From the NCBI GenBank assembly GCA_002633005.1, contig NMRA01000432.1, positions 1 to 30,855 on the forward strand: a stretch of DNA of 30,855 nt. The letters run 5' to 3'. A program made the position numbers and the translations under genes. Source of the DNA: Phoronis australis. Taxonomy: Eukaryota; Phoronida; Phoronidae. Under the pieces are notes generated by a model that was given only the letters and a program-made list of their open reading frames with translations, had not been told where the DNA came from and ran no database searches. Within the stretch, counting starts at the first letter, position 1. Every line of letters starts with the position of its first letter. This document shows, one piece after another, positions 29,747-30,855 of the stretch.

Positions 29747-30021
29747 CTGCAATTGGTAAATTAACACAGTATTATACTGTTTTAACAGTAATTTAAAATT
29801 GCTTTCACATAAGAAAGCGCGTGTCCAGTTTAGGTCCGTTGCGTAAACGGAAGTTTAGTGGGAAACTTGCTAGTTGAATGTGCTACACTGTTTCGCTGTG
29901 CTTTTTGTGCAGCGACGGTGTTGAAAACCGAGCAAATCTGGTTTACCCGGTGTGAGTATACACCTTTTGACCAAGCTAGACTCACGTGCATGCACACCTA
30001 GACTATATACGCGTCAACGTT
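29747..30021. other. no gene recognised
   Basis: Presumed intron upstream of the first Ig exon, up to the start of the second foldback-family element. Confidence 0.4.
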
Positions 30022-30855
30022 AAAGGCGAAGGCAACCTTTTTCCGTGTCATTTTGAGCTAAAATAAGGTTGGTTGGTTATCCTAGACATATTTTCCACTT
30101 AATTACAGCTTTTTGTAATTTTATTAATTACTCGTCCGCTCCTCCGGGAGTGACGTTTTAGGAGGCAAGCGTTTCCCGCCACTTGGTTTTTGCGTTGACT
30201 TTACCGTGCGAATCTGTTCTATTCTACTATTGTTTTGTGCGGTTTTTTAACAATTGTCGCCACCACTTTCCATCGGCGAGTATTCTGCGGCAAGATAGGT
30301 TAGTAGAGAACTCAACTACGTTGGATTTAGGGATTGTTTAGTGTTTTGTAAGCTGAAAATGGCTGGAGTCGGTGACCCGTATCACAGTGACAGTAGTGTG
30401 AGTGACGGAGACCTTGTTCACAGCAGTGGTGACGAGGAATTTTTTCACGGATATTCAGTGGGTGGGTACATGTTTGAGCCCGAGTATAACGAAGCAGAAA
30501 CGAGAGAAACGAGGCGGCTACTGAGGACAGACGTGGTGACACATCTTGGTGCAAATACACTGTGTGCGTTGTCATGCCTACCTCAATCGAATGCTTGTGC
30601 TGTTCAGAGTTCGAAGAGGCCAAGCCACTACTGGACATGGCTAAGTGGACCTCCGGCATACCAAGGATAGAGGAACAAGTGTCCCACTTGCCAGAGTGTC
30701 CCGTGACACACTCCCACTGGATGGTGACCTGAGCACCCAAACTGCTTACATCGTGTCGTGTGACTCCCTCACAACACACCTGGCACCTTCTAAATAGACA
30801 AGTCCACAATAAACTTATCAAAGTTTGGCTCACCGATCTGTTCACTGAACGACGA
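30022..30855 (+). mobile_element. second member of the foldback DNA-transposon family (runs off the window)
   Basis: Starts AAAGGCGAAGGCAACCT at a TTAA (30020-30023) and follows the 12064 element's terminal repeat for about 150 bp (TAGACATATTTTCCACTTAATTAC, GTGACGTTTTAGGA). The interior then differs: a P2X7-C-like ORF instead of the THAP start. From about 30640 the sequence is again shared with 12455-12680, in the opposite orientation. The right end is outside the window. Confidence 0.75.
30359..30720 (+). pseudogene. P2X7 C-terminal-domain-like ORF, frameshifted
   Basis: From ATG 30359 the frame reads MAGVGDPYHSDSS, an acidic GDEEFF region and GYMFEPEYNEAETRETRRL. Near 30520 one shift moves coding to a frame that gives SWCKYTVC, then VVMPTSIECLCCSEFEEAKP. 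The W-C-x4-C-x2-MPTxxECxCC arrangement is what I recall of invertebrate proteins carrying the domain found in the P2X7 receptor C terminus (P2RX7_C), many of which are repeat-associated. The downstream His/Cys and hydrophobic parts of that domain are absent: the sequence turns into EEQVSHLPECP, shared with the 12.6-kb element. It is presumably inactive. The domain name is from memory. Confidence 0.5.

Noticed and set aside
1-30855. CRISPR arrays, phage or bacterial operons
   Set aside because: No regularly spaced direct repeats, no operon-like ORF packing, and clear GT-AG spliced exons show a eukaryotic genome.

Overview
The window looks like eukaryotic, metazoan genomic DNA, probably from a marine invertebrate; a cnidarian is plausible but not proven. 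The signs are short coding exons with GT-AG splice sites, immunoglobulin-like (Ig) domains, an L1/Tx1-like LINE, a Ty1/copia element, and THAP and P2X7-C-like transposon fragments. Base composition is AT-rich throughout. No bacterial operon structure, rRNA or CRISPR array is visible.

The backbone is part of one large minus-strand gene, read from right to left. Eight Ig-like exons (29746 down to 9122) are each 309, 312 or 327 bp. Every one starts two bases into a codon just after a CAG acceptor and ends one base into a codon before GTAAG/GTGAG, so all are symmetric phase 1-1 exons. By hand alignment they fall into types in the order D-C-A-B-(10.6 kb)-C-A-B-D'. A three-exon block C-A-B has therefore been duplicated. 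All eight frames are open and all splice sites intact. I find no signal peptide exon, transmembrane exon or cytoplasmic tail for this gene in the window.

Region by region: 1-9.1 kb holds unrecognised ORF fragments, a GGCGGAT-ended MITE-like repeat, a 162-bp near-perfect palindrome, a tRNA-derived SINE-like element, a candidate two-exon minus-strand microgene starting in a CpG-rich patch, and a decayed transposon-associated Cys-rich ORF. 9.1-15.0 kb holds four Ig exons; one intron contains an 881-bp foldback element with two inward-facing THAP-like starts. 15.0-16.2 kb is a deleted copia element with both LTRs and a 5-bp target duplication. 17.0-18.9 kb carries decayed coding sequence, part resembling a C2H2-finger family. 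19.4-20.3 kb is a diverged repeat interrupted by a 156-bp hAT-type MITE. 20.9-24.7 kb is a broken LINE. 25.5-29.8 kb holds the other four Ig exons. 30.0 kb to the end is a second copy of the foldback-element family, here carrying a P2X7-C-like ORF.

The single-exon, phase-symmetric Ig domains mean any subset can be skipped without breaking the frame. Together with the block duplication this fits an expanding cell-surface receptor or recognition gene. That functional reading is inference; the domain type and exon phases are seen directly.
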